From Algiphilus sp022763315 (lineage in GTDB: Bacteria; Pseudomonadota; Gammaproteobacteria; Nevskiales; Nevskiaceae), in assembly GCF_965249985.1 (NCBI RefSeq), contig NZ_OZ252280.1: a DNA stretch of 64,000 bases. One strand, 5' to 3'. Below are positions 25,815 to 35,057 of the stretch, piece by piece. The translations under genes were made by a program, and so were the position numbers. The stretch's first letter is position 1, and every line of letters starts with the position of its first letter. Below the pieces are notes generated by a model. That model was given only the letters and a program-made list of their open reading frames with translations, was not told where the DNA came from and did not search any database.

Positions 25815-25832
25815 GGGTGCCAGGAGGCACCC
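25815..25832. other. perfect hairpin in a divergent promoter region
   Basis: GGGTGCC and GGCACCC form a seven-base stem with loop AGGA. It lies between the phosphatase start and the HNH-like gene start, so it may be an operator or a 5' untranslated element. Confidence 0.3.
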
Positions 25833-25891
25833 GGCCCTGCATTATCCCTCAGCCGCTGGCGCGCACGCGTCGACGGCGCATTGTCCACCGG

Positions 25892-26194
25892 ATGCCGAGC
25901 ATGCTGCGACCCGCGCCTTCCGACCGCTGCGCCCTGTGCGAACGCGCGGTGCCATTGAGCTTTCATCACTTGGTGCCGCGCAAGAACCACCGCAAACCGT
26001 GGTTCCAGCGGCACTTCAGTAAGGAGGAGATGCGCAGCCGCGGCATCTGGCTGTGCCGGGAATGTCATCGCGCCGTGCACCGCTTCCACGACGAGCAGAC
26101 GCTGGGCCGACGGCTGAATACGCTGGCGGCGTTGCGCGACGATCCGCAGCTGCAGCGCCATATCGCCTGGGCGCGCAAGCTGCGTGCACGCTGA
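25892..26194 (+). CDS. HNH-endonuclease-like zinc protein
   Basis: About 100 residues. Two CxxC-like pairs flank a histidine-rich turn: CALCERAV with SFHHLVPRKNH, then CRECHRAVHRF. This is the layout of HNH/5-methylcytosine-restriction-like nuclease domains (Cys pair, H-H, Cys pair, final His). The remainder (LGRRLNTLAALRDDPQLQRH) is helical. Two in-frame ATGs at 25892 and 25901 are possible starts. Divergent from the phosphatase gene. Catalytic activity is inferred only from the motif. Confidence 0.7.
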   Translation: MPSMLRPAPSDRCALCERAVPLSFHHLVPRKNHRKPWFQRHFSKEEMRSRGIWLCRECHRAVHRFHDEQTLGRRLNTLAALRDDPQLQRHIAWARKLRAR

Positions 26195-26201
26195 AACCCT
26201 C

Positions 26202-26660
26202 TCAGCGGCGCACGACGAGCAATGCGCCCAGCACCAGCAACGCCGCGCCCAGCACGCGCACCATCGTGGCGGGCCGCTCTTCCATGCCGAGCAAGCCGAA
26301 GTGATCCATCACCAGTGCGGCGATGAGTTGGGCCGCCACCAGGGTGGCGAAAAAGGCTGCCGCCCCGACCTTGGGTGCCGCCCAGGCGGCCGTGGCGACA
26401 AACAGCGCGCCGAGGCTTCCGCCGACCAGCCAGAGATGCGTCGGCACCTGCGCCAGATTCCGCGCCTCGGGCAGACCGTGGCGCGGCAGCAAAACGAGGA
26501 CCAGCACACCGAGCACGCTGGCGCCGGCCAGAAAATTGACCAGCGCCGCACGCAACGGTGATCCCAGGTGCGCCGCAAGCTGGCCGTTGAAGGCAGGCTG
26601 GGCGGCCACCGCCGCTCCTGCCAATGCGATGAGCGCGATGGGAAACCACAAGGAAGGCAT
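26202..26660 (-). CDS. DMT-type small transporter (YdcZ/DUF606)
   Basis: A 152-residue inner-membrane protein with five hydrophobic helices and short loops, starting MPSLWFPIALIALAGAAVA and including FNGQLAAHLGSPLRAALVNF, the YdcZ/DUF606 signature (N-G-x-L-x-x-x-x-G-S-x-x-A). The end is VRVLGAALLVLGALLVVRR. It belongs to the drug/metabolite transporter clan and may dimerise. The ATG at 26660 follows GGAG. It ends 7 bases from the convergent HNH-like gene. Confidence 0.88.
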   Translation of the reverse strand: MPSLWFPIALIALAGAAVAAQPAFNGQLAAHLGSPLRAALVNFLAGASVLGVLVLVLLPRHGLPEARNLAQVPTHLWLVGGSLGALFVATAAWAAPKVGAAAFFATLVAAQLIAALVMDHFGLLGMEERPATMVRVLGAALLVLGALLVVRR

Positions 26661-26683
26661 GGGATCTCCGTCGGTGGGCGTGG

Positions 26684-27838
26684 CTAGTCGGACCGGCTTT
26701 CCAGCCATTCGGCCACGATGCGCCAGGTACTGCGCGGCGCCTTGCCTCCGGCGAAGACGCCAGCGTGACCACCGTCGGCCATCTGAAAGCGCTTGTCGTT
26801 GGAGTTCACCACATCCATGACACGCCGTGCACTGCCTTCACCCACAAGGGTGTCGCTGCGGCCCGCAATGGCCAGCAGGGCGCAGGATACGCGCTGGAAG
26901 TCGGCCTCGCTGTCGCCAAACTGGATGCGACCGGTGGCCAGCGCATTGTCCAGGCCGACCTTGATGAAGAAGTCCTGCACGATGCCGCCAGGATAGTCGA
27001 GCATGCGATCAAACCAGCGGCTGGTGGTGGTGTGCACCTCGACGTATTCGCGGTCGGCCAGGTGGATCAGCAGATCCCAGTAGGTCATCAGACTGCCCAC
27101 CGGGTTGGTCATCTTGAACATCAGCGAATTGGCCCAGCCCGGCATCTGCAGGTAGCGCGGATTGAGATCATGCACGCGGAAGGGGGTGTAGCGCCGGACC
27201 AGATAGGTAGGATAATTGAGCAGTTCGAGCACCTTGGCCGCCAGCGTCGAATCGTGCATGTCGATCGGGCTGGCCACGGTGACCAGATTGCGGATGTGCG
27301 GATCGCCGGTCACGCCGGCGTAGATCAGCGCGAACAGGCCGCCCATGCAGTAGCCGAACAGGGTGATGTCCTGCTCGCCGGAATGGGCGCGCGCCGCCTC
27401 CAGCGCGGAGGGCAGCAGCTGCGTGGTGTATTCGCGCACGCCGTAGTGCGCATGGGCGCGATGCGGCTCCCCGAAATCCACCAGATAGACCGGATAGCCC
27501 TGCGCCAGCAGGAAGCGCACCAGACTGCGCTCCGGCAGCAGATCGAAGATGAGGGTGCTCGCGGCCAGCGGGGGCACCAGCACGATGGGAGTGCGATGGC
27601 GCGTCTCGGCAACGCGCAAGGTGTCGTCACCCACCTGGATGTGGCGGTCTTGCAGCGGCGGGTAATAGCGCAGCTTGAGCAGCCCCTTCTGATGGATCAC
27701 CTCATAGGGCGTGCGATCCGCCTTGACCAATGCATCAGTGCGAAACAGGCGGTCGAAACCGTTGGTCAGCGCCTGACCGAAATCGTACGCCGCGCGGCGC
27801 CGGGTCCGGGTATCGCGCTCAAAGCGGCGATGGAACAC
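26684..27838 (-). CDS. poly(3-hydroxyalkanoate) synthase-like alpha/beta hydrolase (class III PhaC type)
   Basis: A 384-residue protein of the PhaC fold and class III size. The lipase box has Cys as nucleophile: FGYCMGGLFAL near residue 165. The likely acid is in AGRSDTLVG and the His in DGGHAGVF at the C terminus. VLVPPLAASTLIFDLLP and LAQGYPVYLVDFGEP match PhaC pathways before the nucleophile. No phaE, phaA, phaB or phasin gene is adjacent, so it could act as a polymerase or an orphan acyltransferase. Its stop is 23 bases before the YdcZ-type gene on the same strand. Confidence 0.82.
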   Translation of the reverse strand: MFHRRFERDTRTRRRAAYDFGQALTNGFDRLFRTDALVKADRTPYEVIHQKGLLKLRYYPPLQDRHIQVGDDTLRVAETRHRTPIVLVPPLAASTLIFDLLPERSLVRFLLAQGYPVYLVDFGEPHRAHAHYGVREYTTQLLPSALEAARAHSGEQDITLFGYCMGGLFALIYAGVTGDPHIRNLVTVASPIDMHDSTLAAKVLELLNYPTYLVRRYTPFRVHDLNPRYLQMPGWANSLMFKMTNPVGSLMTYWDLLIHLADREYVEVHTTTSRWFDRMLDYPGGIVQDFFIKVGLDNALATGRIQFGDSEADFQRVSCALLAIAGRSDTLVGEGSARRVMDVVNSNDKRFQMADGGHAGVFAGGKAPRSTWRIVAEWLESRSD

Positions 27839-28034
27839 GTGGCCTTCTCCCCTTCATCCTTGGCATCGGCCTGTGTGGTGGCCGATCACGCGACAGACTA
27901 CACCGGTGCAGCGCGCCCGCGCCGCAGGCGCCGCCTGCCAGCACCGCCCGAGGCCTACGCAAAAACAACGATTGAGGCGGATGCGTCATGCGCGCGTAAT
28001 AAGCGGTTCTTCACGCTTTCCCGGAATTGCCCTG

Positions 28035-29801
28035 ATGCGCCTTCTTCCCCTCCTCACGCTGACGCTGGCCGTCCTCTTCCTGCCGGCCTGCAGCGACAGC
28101 AGCAGCAATCCCTCCGAGAGCGGCGGCGAGCCGGGCGGCGGTGTGGCGGCGGCGGAGAATCGTCGCATCGAAATTCCCTCACCGGTAGATGGCAGCATCG
28201 TATTCCAGCTGTTCACGCCCGCCGTCATGGAGGCAGGGCAACGCTATCCCCTCGTGCTGCACAGCCACGGTTTCGGCGGCAGCCGCCAGACCGCTCCCAC
28301 CGGACTGATCGGTACGCTGGTCGACAATGGCTACTACGTGATCAGCATCGACCAGCGCGGTTTCGGCGAATCCACAGGGCCGGTGCGGGTCATGGATCCG
28401 GATGCAGAAGGGCGCGATCTGGTCGCTATCCTGGATTGGGCGGAAACCGCGCTGCCGCAACTGCAACGCGACGCCAGCGGGAGGATGATGGTGGGCTCCT
28501 ATGGCTCCAGCTACGGCGGCGGCTACCAGCTGCTGCTGCAGGCGGTCGACCCGAAGGCGCGACTGCGCGCCCTGGTGCCCGATATCACCTGGCACGACCT
28601 CACCGAGTCGCTCAATCCCGGCGGCGCCATCAAGTCTGGCTGGGCGCTAGTACTGGTGGCGGGCGGTGAAGCTGGCTCACAGGGGGACCTCGACAACGTC
28701 ATTCGCGAAACCCTGGTACGCGGCCTGAGCAGCAACAACTTCCCGACCCCGGGCCTCGACTTCTTCCGCTACCACAGCCCGCGCTATTTCTGTGACGGGC
28801 AGGCGATCCCGGAGATCGCCTTCGCACAGGGCACGGAGATTCCCATGACGCCGCCGATTGCGCCGCCGGCCGCCGACATCCTGCTTTGGCAGGGCTTCCC
28901 GGACACGCTCTTCAATGTCACCGAGGCCTTCGACAACCTGCGCTGTCTGCGCGCCCGTGGCGGCGATGTCCGTCTGCTGACCCACCAGTCCGGTCACGTA
29001 CTCCCGCTGAGTGTGGAGAGCCTGAGCGCCGATTTGGACAACGTGCTGGCGGCGCTTTCCGGTGCGGTGGTGGTCCCGGAGTTTCAGGGGCCGGCAGGCG
29101 CGAATGCCTGTGGTGGCATTGGCCGCGAAGCCGCCACTCTGGCCTGGTTCGAGGCGAAACTGAAAGGCCGGGATGCGGCGCTCCAGCAGGTCATTCCCAT
29201 TGGTGACGCCATCTGCCTGTCGCTGGCGGATGACGACGCCGTGGCGGTCAGGGACATTCCCGTGGGCGGCAGCGATTTCCCGGTCGAGGCCAGCACGCCG
29301 GCATTCAGTGGCCTGCTGGGCGTGGTGACCTCCGTGCTCGGCCCCAACCTCCCCGGCGGCATTCAGGCCATCCCGCTGCAGACCATCGGCGACGAAGGCG
29401 CCGTACTCGCCGGTCAACCGACCATGCAACTGACGCTGTCTCCGGTCATTGAAGCGCTGGCGCAACCCGAATGCCTGAGCGCCTTTCTGCCGCTGGCTTG
29501 CGACCCGATCGTCTATGTCGGTCTCGGCTACCAGCGCGACGGGCGTTGGCAGTTGATCGACGACCAGCTCAAGCCATTACGCGGTTTCGGCACGCATGGC
29601 TCCGCGCAGGCGCCAGAGCGCCTGGTCGCGGTTGCCGAACGCCTGCAGCCCGGCGACACGGTGGGTTTGCTGGTCTACGGTTTCCATCCGCAGTACCTGG
29701 GCACCTTCTCGCGCGATGTGCTGGTCCCGGCGCTGACCCTCAGCGGCCGCGTACAGCTGCCGCTGCTGTCGCCGGAGCAGATCGTCGCGGAGGGCTTCTA
29801 G
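28035..29801 (+). CDS. secreted alpha/beta-hydrolase lipoprotein
   Basis: A 588-residue exported hydrolase. The signal MRLLPLLTLTLAVLFLPAC has a lipobox, followed by a Ser/Gly linker (SDSSSNPSESGGEPGGG). The catalytic fold starts YPLVLHSHGFGGSRQTAP, then VISIDQRGFGEST; the nucleophile elbow is GSYGSSYGGGYQ. A late QSGHVLPLS may carry the His. The group resembles acyl-peptidase/CocE-like X-Pro dipeptidyl-peptidase relatives with a C-terminal beta-rich domain. Divergent from the PhaC-like gene with a 196-base gap. Substrate unknown; an extracellular esterase or peptidase. Confidence 0.8.
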   Translation: MRLLPLLTLTLAVLFLPACSDSSSNPSESGGEPGGGVAAAENRRIEIPSPVDGSIVFQLFTPAVMEAGQRYPLVLHSHGFGGSRQTAPTGLIGTLVDNGYYVISIDQRGFGESTGPVRVMDPDAEGRDLVAILDWAETALPQLQRDASGRMMVGSYGSSYGGGYQLLLQAVDPKARLRALVPDITWHDLTESLNPGGAIKSGWALVLVAGGEAGSQGDLDNVIRETLVRGLSSNNFPTPGLDFFRYHSPRYFCDGQAIPEIAFAQGTEIPMTPPIAPPAADILLWQGFPDTLFNVTEAFDNLRCLRARGGDVRLLTHQSGHVLPLSVESLSADLDNVLAALSGAVVVPEFQGPAGANACGGIGREAATLAWFEAKLKGRDAALQQVIPIGDAICLSLADDDAVAVRDIPVGGSDFPVEASTPAFSGLLGVVTSVLGPNLPGGIQAIPLQTIGDEGAVLAGQPTMQLTLSPVIEALAQPECLSAFLPLACDPIVYVGLGYQRDGRWQLIDDQLKPLRGFGTHGSAQAPERLVAVAERLQPGDTVGLLVYGFHPQYLGTFSRDVLVPALTLSGRVQLPLLSPEQIVAEGF

Positions 29802-29814
29802 GCGCCCTTGCCCG

Positions 29815-30687
29815 TCAACGGCCCGGTGCGCGATGCACCAGCACCGGGCAGCGGGCGTGCTGCACGACGCGATCTGCCGTACTGCCGAGGAAGATGCGCC
29901 CCAGCGCGCCGTGCCCGCTGGCGCCGACCACCAGCAGGTCGGCGCCGTGGGCCTTGACCGACTCCATCAGCTCCAGATGCGCGCGCCCGGTGCGGATCTC
30001 GCGCTGCGGCGTCACGGCCAGGCCGAGGGTGTCCAGAAAGCGCCCGAGCGCCTTCTCCGCCGCCGCGCGATCGGGTGCCGCCAGCACCTGCTCGACGTCG
30101 TACGGCGTGGCAAGCGGCGGTGGCAACACATAGCTGACCAGCAATTCAGCGTTGTATTCGCCCGCGAGTTCGGCAGCATGGCGCAAAGCGGCGGCGGCGT
30201 TGTCGGACAAATCGGTGCCCACCACCATGCGCTGGATGCCGGTGAGTGGTGCCCCCTCATTGCCGGTGACCAATACCGGCGCGCGACTGCCGTGGAGCAC
30301 CTTGAGGACGGTGCTGCCTGTCAAATAGCGCTCTGGGCTGCCGACATGGTCGGTACCCATGACGATGAGATCAATGCCGTGCTTATCGGCATAGTCGAGT
30401 ATGGCGCGCCCGGGCGATTCATCGGTGATCACGCTGCGCTCGATACGCAGGTCGGGCGGTTCCGGCACGGCCTGTAGTGAGTCGCGACAGGCGGCGAGCA
30501 CGGACTGGACATAGTCGTCGGCCTTCTGCAGACCACGGTATTCCATGTGCAAGGCCGACAGCACATTGACATGGAGAAGATGCACTTCGCCGCCCTGTTC
30601 ACGCGCCAGGCGGAAAGCGGCTTCTTGCGCGTGTTGCGCCTTGGGTGACAGGTCCGTTGCGAACAGGATCTTGTTGTAGATCGCCAT
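29815..30687 (-). CDS. tandem universal stress protein
   Basis: A 290-residue protein with two UspA domains. Domain 1 (residues 1-150) starts MAIYNKILFATDLSPKAQ and has VMGTDHVGSPERYLTGST. Domain 2 starts RMVVGTDLSDNAA and ends with VVGASGHGALGRIFLGSTAD, the G-x2-G-x9-GS ATP-binding signature. The second domain therefore probably binds ATP; the first has Asp-His in place of the small residues and may not. The ATG at 30687 follows AGGGAG. It converges on the lipoprotein hydrolase gene with 13 bases between. Confidence 0.93.
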   Translation of the reverse strand: MAIYNKILFATDLSPKAQHAQEAAFRLAREQGGEVHLLHVNVLSALHMEYRGLQKADDYVQSVLAACRDSLQAVPEPPDLRIERSVITDESPGRAILDYADKHGIDLIVMGTDHVGSPERYLTGSTVLKVLHGSRAPVLVTGNEGAPLTGIQRMVVGTDLSDNAAAALRHAAELAGEYNAELLVSYVLPPPLATPYDVEQVLAAPDRAAAEKALGRFLDTLGLAVTPQREIRTGRAHLELMESVKAHGADLLVVGASGHGALGRIFLGSTADRVVQHARCPVLVHRAPGR

Positions 30688-30759
30688 TGTGGTGATGCTC
30701 CCTTTCTGCATGAACGGCGGACGCGCTTTCTCCACCAAGCACAGCGTGTGCGCCAACCG

Positions 30760-31287
30760 CTACCTTGTCGCAGCCGGTGGCTCAGCGCAAACCCGCGGCC
30801 TGTTGAGCCGCCGATGCATGCGGGCGTTCTTAAAAACCATCGCGTCGCGCCAGACGACTTGGCGAAAGACCATCGCGAAGCCATGGCGCCGGAAGAAAGC
30901 CTCTGCGCTCAGGCTGACATCGGCGTACAGCACGTCGGGCCCACGCGCGCGGGCAGTGGCGAGCAGGTGCCGCATCAGTCGATCGGCGAGGCCGAGGCCG
31001 GTGACCTCCGGATCCACAAAGAACTGGTCGATATAGCCGTTCGCCTGCACATCGGCGAAGCCTACCGGCACGCCCTCCCATTCCACCACGACGGGCTGAT
31101 TGCGCAGCAGGCGGTGACGCCAACGGGTGCGCGCCTCGGCGCTGCGAACGGGGGGTGCCCAGACCGCGCACTGCGCCGCCGAATACTCGCGGCGGGCGCG
31201 CAGATGCACGGCGCGGTGGAAAATCATCCACAGCGGTTCGGCGTCCGCCGCGCGCAATGGGCGGATCCGTGGGGAGGCGACAGGCAT
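30760..31287 (-). CDS. GNAT-family N-acetyltransferase
   Basis: A 175-residue acetyltransferase. The GNAT fold is seen from IRPLRAADAEPLWMIFHRAV at the start, the strand VGFADVQANGYIDQFFVDPE, then motif A VTGLGLADRLMRHLL (pyrophosphate loop, slightly unlike Q/RxxGxG/A) and FFRRHGFAMV near the end. The acceptor substrate cannot be told. It precedes the universal stress protein gene on the same strand with a gap of about 70 bases. Confidence 0.85.
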   Translation of the reverse strand: MPVASPRIRPLRAADAEPLWMIFHRAVHLRARREYSAAQCAVWAPPVRSAEARTRWRHRLLRNQPVVVEWEGVPVGFADVQANGYIDQFFVDPEVTGLGLADRLMRHLLATARARGPDVLYADVSLSAEAFFRRHGFAMVFRQVVWRDAMVFKNARMHRRLNRPRVCAEPPAATR

Positions 31288-31465
31288 GGGGCTGGCGGGA
31301 CGGGACGAGAATCAAGATACTAGCCGGAAACCACCCCCTTCCCGCGCCTTCTTTGCCGGGTGAACCCACCCGGTGGACAGGGCACGCAGCTCCACCGGAT
31401 GGCAGCATGACGAAGAACCGATTCCGGCTGAATGTGCGGCGCGCGACCCCCGAACGAGACTGCGA

Positions 31466-32899
31466 GTGACCACTCTCTCCGAGCGCAATATCGGACCCAT
31501 CCTGTTCTTCCGCGGCCTCGCCGAGGCGCGCGTACACCTGGCCGCTCTGGTCATTCAGTGCGGCAACTGCCCAGCGCCCACGGTCAGCGACGACCAGGGC
31601 CCGGTGACCGCGGAGCCGCTGGCGCGTTGCGGCGACATCCAGCTGCTGCGCTTTCAGTTTTCTTTGCCGGCTCGCAGCGGGGCCGCCTATCGCTACAACG
31701 GCGCGCGCTACGCGCTCAACGCGGATTTTCAGAATGACGTGCGCCTTGCCTTCGTCGCCTGCAATGGCAAGGAGCGCGGCGATCAGGAGCGGGATCCGGT
31801 GGTGCGCAATGTGATGTGGCGACGCCTGGGCTCCGAGCACGCCCGCGCCGCCTTCCAGTTATTGCTCCACGGCGGCGACCAGATCTATGCCGACGAGATG
31901 CTGCACGCGCATCCGGTTGCGCTCGACTGGATTCAGCGACGCGACCTTTCGCCACCCGACGCCGGTACGCTGGCCATTCTGGAGCAGCGGCTGCGCGCCG
32001 ATCTGTTCCAGCGCTACGCCCAGCTCTACGCCCAAACGGATCCCGCCTGGCTGATGGCGCGGGTTCCCTCACTCTGCATCTGGGATGACCACGACATCTG
32101 TGATGGGTGGGGTTCGCTCAGCGCCGAGCAGCTCGATCATCCCGTGGGCCACACTGTGTTTCGCGTTGCGCGCGAGTGCTTCTTACTGTTCCAACAGGCC
32201 TGTACCGCCGAATCCCTGCCCCCGGCCTTCCTTGACCCTACCGGCAGCAGCCTGAGCTGGAGCGTCCAGACGCCCGGTCTGTCCATCATCGCGCCCGACC
32301 TGCGCTCGGAGCGCCGGCCGGATCGGGTCATGGGACTGCATGGCCACCGCGCCTTGCGCCGCGCACTGCACCGCGCGCGGGGTGACCGCATCCTGGTGCT
32401 GTCCAGCGTTCCAGCCTTGGGGCCGCGGCTGTCCTGGGTCGAGACGCTGCTGCCGTTGGTCCCCAAGCTACGCAAATACGAGGACGACCTGCGCGATCAA
32501 TGGCAGAGCCGCGCCCACCGCGTCGAGTGGCAATCCTTCCTGCGCGATCTGCTTGAAAGCCACGCCGCCCCGCCAGCCGCCGTGACCGTGTTGTCCGGCG
32601 AGATTCACTTGGCCACCCGCGGCACGCTGGACAGCGCCGTGGGACCGCTGCATCAGCTGGTGTCCTCCGGCGTGACCCACCCGCCGCCGCCAGAGGCCTA
32701 CGCTCGCGGTCTGGGCTGGCTGGCGCGTTTCGGCGCATCGCCGCTGCCCGACCATCGCCTGCGACTGCACCCGTTGCCGCAGCGGCGTGAGGTCTATACC
32801 GCGGAGCGCAACTACCTGGTGGTGGAGCGCCAGCGTCAGCAATGGCGCGCCGCTTGGGAACTGGAGGTTGGCGGCCGCACACCGCCACTGCTGATCTAA
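31466..32899 (+). CDS. PhoD-like metallophosphatase, no signal peptide
   Basis: About 477 residues from the GTG at 31466; in-frame upstream starts exist but their residues look non-coding. Metal-ligand motifs of the PhoD/metallophosphatase group are LLHGGDQIYADEM, CIWDDHDICDGWGS and VLSGEIHLATRG. Unlike the Tat-exported PhoD at 6137, no signal is seen, so it should be cytoplasmic. This resembles fungal and bacterial PhoD-like proteins that act on phosphodiesters of unknown identity. The N-terminal part (residues 1-100) is beta-rich (VHLAALVIQCGNC). It precedes a CHAD-domain gene. Confidence 0.8.
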   Translation: MTTLSERNIGPILFFRGLAEARVHLAALVIQCGNCPAPTVSDDQGPVTAEPLARCGDIQLLRFQFSLPARSGAAYRYNGARYALNADFQNDVRLAFVACNGKERGDQERDPVVRNVMWRRLGSEHARAAFQLLLHGGDQIYADEMLHAHPVALDWIQRRDLSPPDAGTLAILEQRLRADLFQRYAQLYAQTDPAWLMARVPSLCIWDDHDICDGWGSLSAEQLDHPVGHTVFRVARECFLLFQQACTAESLPPAFLDPTGSSLSWSVQTPGLSIIAPDLRSERRPDRVMGLHGHRALRRALHRARGDRILVLSSVPALGPRLSWVETLLPLVPKLRKYEDDLRDQWQSRAHRVEWQSFLRDLLESHAAPPAAVTVLSGEIHLATRGTLDSAVGPLHQLVSSGVTHPPPPEAYARGLGWLARFGASPLPDHRLRLHPLPQRREVYTAERNYLVVERQRQQWRAAWELEVGGRTPPLLI

Positions 32900-32960
32900 G
32901 GCCTTTGCAAAGCCCGCTTCACGCCACCTAGACTACGGCCACACGGGAGGGGGGGCCATC

Positions 32961-33764
32961 ATGGCTTCGCTGCAGGCGCTGCATACCCAAGTGCTCGACG
33001 TCATGCGATCCGAGCTCGCTGGCGCGATTGCCGCTGTCCCGTTCGACATCCACGGCGCGCGCAAGCGCTGCAAGAAGCTGCGCGCCATGCTGCGACTGTT
33101 GCGCGAACCGCTGGGTACGCGCTACGCGTCGCTCAACCGCAGCATCCGCGATGCCGCCCGCGCCCTATCAGGACAACGCGACGACGATGTCATGGCCGTC
33201 CTGTGTCGTCAGCTGCATAAGGACGCACCGGAGCTTGCCTGGAGCGATCTGCCCGCCGCCCTTCCGGCGATGGATGCCAGTACAACGGGCTTTGACGATG
33301 CCCGCGCGCTGCTGCACAGCGTCGACGAGCAACTCGCTGACGGGGGACTGCCCGCGCTGACGCCGGAAGATCTTGCCGCCGGCTTGCGCAACGGCTACCG
33401 CCGCGCGCGCAAGCGGTGGCGCCGCGCCCTGCAAAATCCGAAGGACGCCGCCCCGCTGCACGAATGGCGCAAGGAAGTGAAATACCACATGCATCACTGC
33501 CAGCTGCTGACGCCTCTGTGGCCCGCATTGAAGGCGCAACGCAAGGCGCTCGATGATCTTGCCGAGGGCCTCGGCGACCACCACGACCGCTTCATGCTGG
33601 AACAGCGCATCCGTAACCTGGGCGACGGCGCCAAGGCCGAACACGCCCAGCGGCTTGATCAGTTGCGCCGGGAACAGGAGTGGCTGGCCAAACGCGCCCT
33701 GCGCCAGGCGGAGACGCTGTTCGCGCTCTCACCCGGCGCCTGGTGGCATCGCCACACGCACTAG
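32961..33764 (+). CDS. CHAD domain protein
   Basis: A 267-residue helical protein with the conserved histidine/basic pattern of CHAD domains: FDIHGARKRCKKLRAMLRLL at the start of the domain and PLHEWRKEVKYHMHHCQLL in the second half, each with His and a basic face. CHAD domains bind polyphosphate, and the nearby PhoD-like gene might point to phosphate metabolism, though this is only context. Ribosome site GGGAGGGGGGCCATC. No CYTH domain is fused. Confidence 0.9.
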   Translation: MASLQALHTQVLDVMRSELAGAIAAVPFDIHGARKRCKKLRAMLRLLREPLGTRYASLNRSIRDAARALSGQRDDDVMAVLCRQLHKDAPELAWSDLPAALPAMDASTTGFDDARALLHSVDEQLADGGLPALTPEDLAAGLRNGYRRARKRWRRALQNPKDAAPLHEWRKEVKYHMHHCQLLTPLWPALKAQRKALDDLAEGLGDHHDRFMLEQRIRNLGDGAKAEHAQRLDQLRREQEWLAKRALRQAETLFALSPGAWWHRHTH

Positions 33765-33773
33765 ATCGGCGCC

Positions 33774-35057
33774 CTAGGCCGCCCGCGCCATCCGCGGGGC
33801 GTCGGGCGAATGTCGCGGAATGCTGCCGCCGATGGTCGCCATCAGCTGCACCAGCCGGTAGAGCGCGCTGGGGGCCAGGGTTTTGCCCGTAGTGAGCAGC
33901 GCTGCCGACATTTCCCGCGCAGGATCCGCCCAGCAGACGATATTCATGAAGCCGAGATGGCCATAGGCGCCACGGCAATCCGGCCCATAGAGGCCGAAAG
34001 GTTTTTCGCCAAGGATCATGCCCATCGAGAAACGTACCGGTAGCAACAAGGTCCGGTCGAGCCGGATACGGCCCACGGGGGTCACGGCGCGGGCGATGGT
34101 CTCGGGTGCGATGATCTGCTTGCCCTGATAGCGCCCGCCGGCGCGCAGCATGTCGAAGAAGCGCGACGCCTCTTCGGCGGTCGCGTAGAGATTGCCGGCC
34201 GGAATCACCGCATTCATGAACTCCGGGCTGTTCGAGATCGCCGGCACGCGCTCGAAATCCACCCCCAGCACACGCCGCGCCACGGGCCGCAACGGCGCCG
34301 GCAAAGGCCCACCGGTGAAGGCGTTGCGCGCCACATCGGCGTGGCGTTGCGAAGGCAAGCCGAAGTGGAAGTTGTGCATGCCCATGGGCTGGGCGATATG
34401 GCGCGCCAGATAATCATTGAGCGACAGGCCGGACACCCGCTGAACGATCTCTCCCAGGATGAACCCTGCGGTAATGGCGTGGTAAGCCTGCTGCTCGCCG
34501 GAACCGTGAATGGGTTTGGCGGCGCACAAGGTGGCGACGGCGCGGTCCCAATCCCAGAGCAGACTGGGGTCTGGGCGCTTCATCGGGATGCGCGGAATGC
34601 CGGCCTGATGCGCCAACAGATGCTTCACCGTGGTGGTGTGCTTGCCGCACTGGCCGTATTCGGGAATGGTGTCCGTCACCAGCGCATCCAGATCAACCAG
34701 GCCCTGCTCGGCGCACTTGTGCACCAGCATGGCGGTGACCGCCTTGGAGGAGGAAAAGAGGCAGACCGGGGTATCGCGCCGCATTTCGCGCAATGCGCCC
34801 TGCAGTGGATCGTCGCTGGCGACGCCCGCAGCGTAGCCGATGGCGCGATCGAACAAGATTTCACCGCGTCGCCGGATGCAGAGCTGGAGGCCGGGATGCA
34901 GCCCGGTGCGATACAGGTCAACGAAGGCCTGGTGAATGGCTTGCGGAACCGAGGGCTCCAGGCCCAGGTACTCTGCGGGGATCTCGTGTGGGTTGCGGTC
35001 CGTCACGAGGTCCAGGTTGCGCCGGATATGGACGCGGTTGCGACGGCTCGGATTCAT
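33774..35057 (-). CDS. beta-lactamase-fold serine hydrolase / esterase
   Basis: A 427-residue protein of the class C beta-lactamase/EstB family. The catalytic SxxK is in FSSSKAVTAML near residue 110, with HLLAHQAGIPRIP and a Tyr candidate in QAYHAITAGFILGEIV. The C-terminal GYLGF-like segment is AYGHLGFMNIVCWADP. No signal peptide, so it is likely an intracellular esterase as in EstB-type enzymes. Its ATG overlaps the stop of the LysR gene (ATGA), so regulator and enzyme are one transcript. Substrate unknown. Confidence 0.88.
   Translation of the reverse strand: MNPSRRNRVHIRRNLDLVTDRNPHEIPAEYLGLEPSVPQAIHQAFVDLYRTGLHPGLQLCIRRRGEILFDRAIGYAAGVASDDPLQGALREMRRDTPVCLFSSSKAVTAMLVHKCAEQGLVDLDALVTDTIPEYGQCGKHTTTVKHLLAHQAGIPRIPMKRPDPSLLWDWDRAVATLCAAKPIHGSGEQQAYHAITAGFILGEIVQRVSGLSLNDYLARHIAQPMGMHNFHFGLPSQRHADVARNAFTGGPLPAPLRPVARRVLGVDFERVPAISNSPEFMNAVIPAGNLYATAEEASRFFDMLRAGGRYQGKQIIAPETIARAVTPVGRIRLDRTLLLPVRFSMGMILGEKPFGLYGPDCRGAYGHLGFMNIVCWADPAREMSAALLTTGKTLAPSALYRLVQLMATIGGSIPRHSPDAPRMARAA

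Noticed and set aside
26765..28669. A 634-codon plus-strand open frame
   Set aside because: It covers the PhaC-like gene in antisense and runs into the lipoprotein hydrolase gene in another frame.
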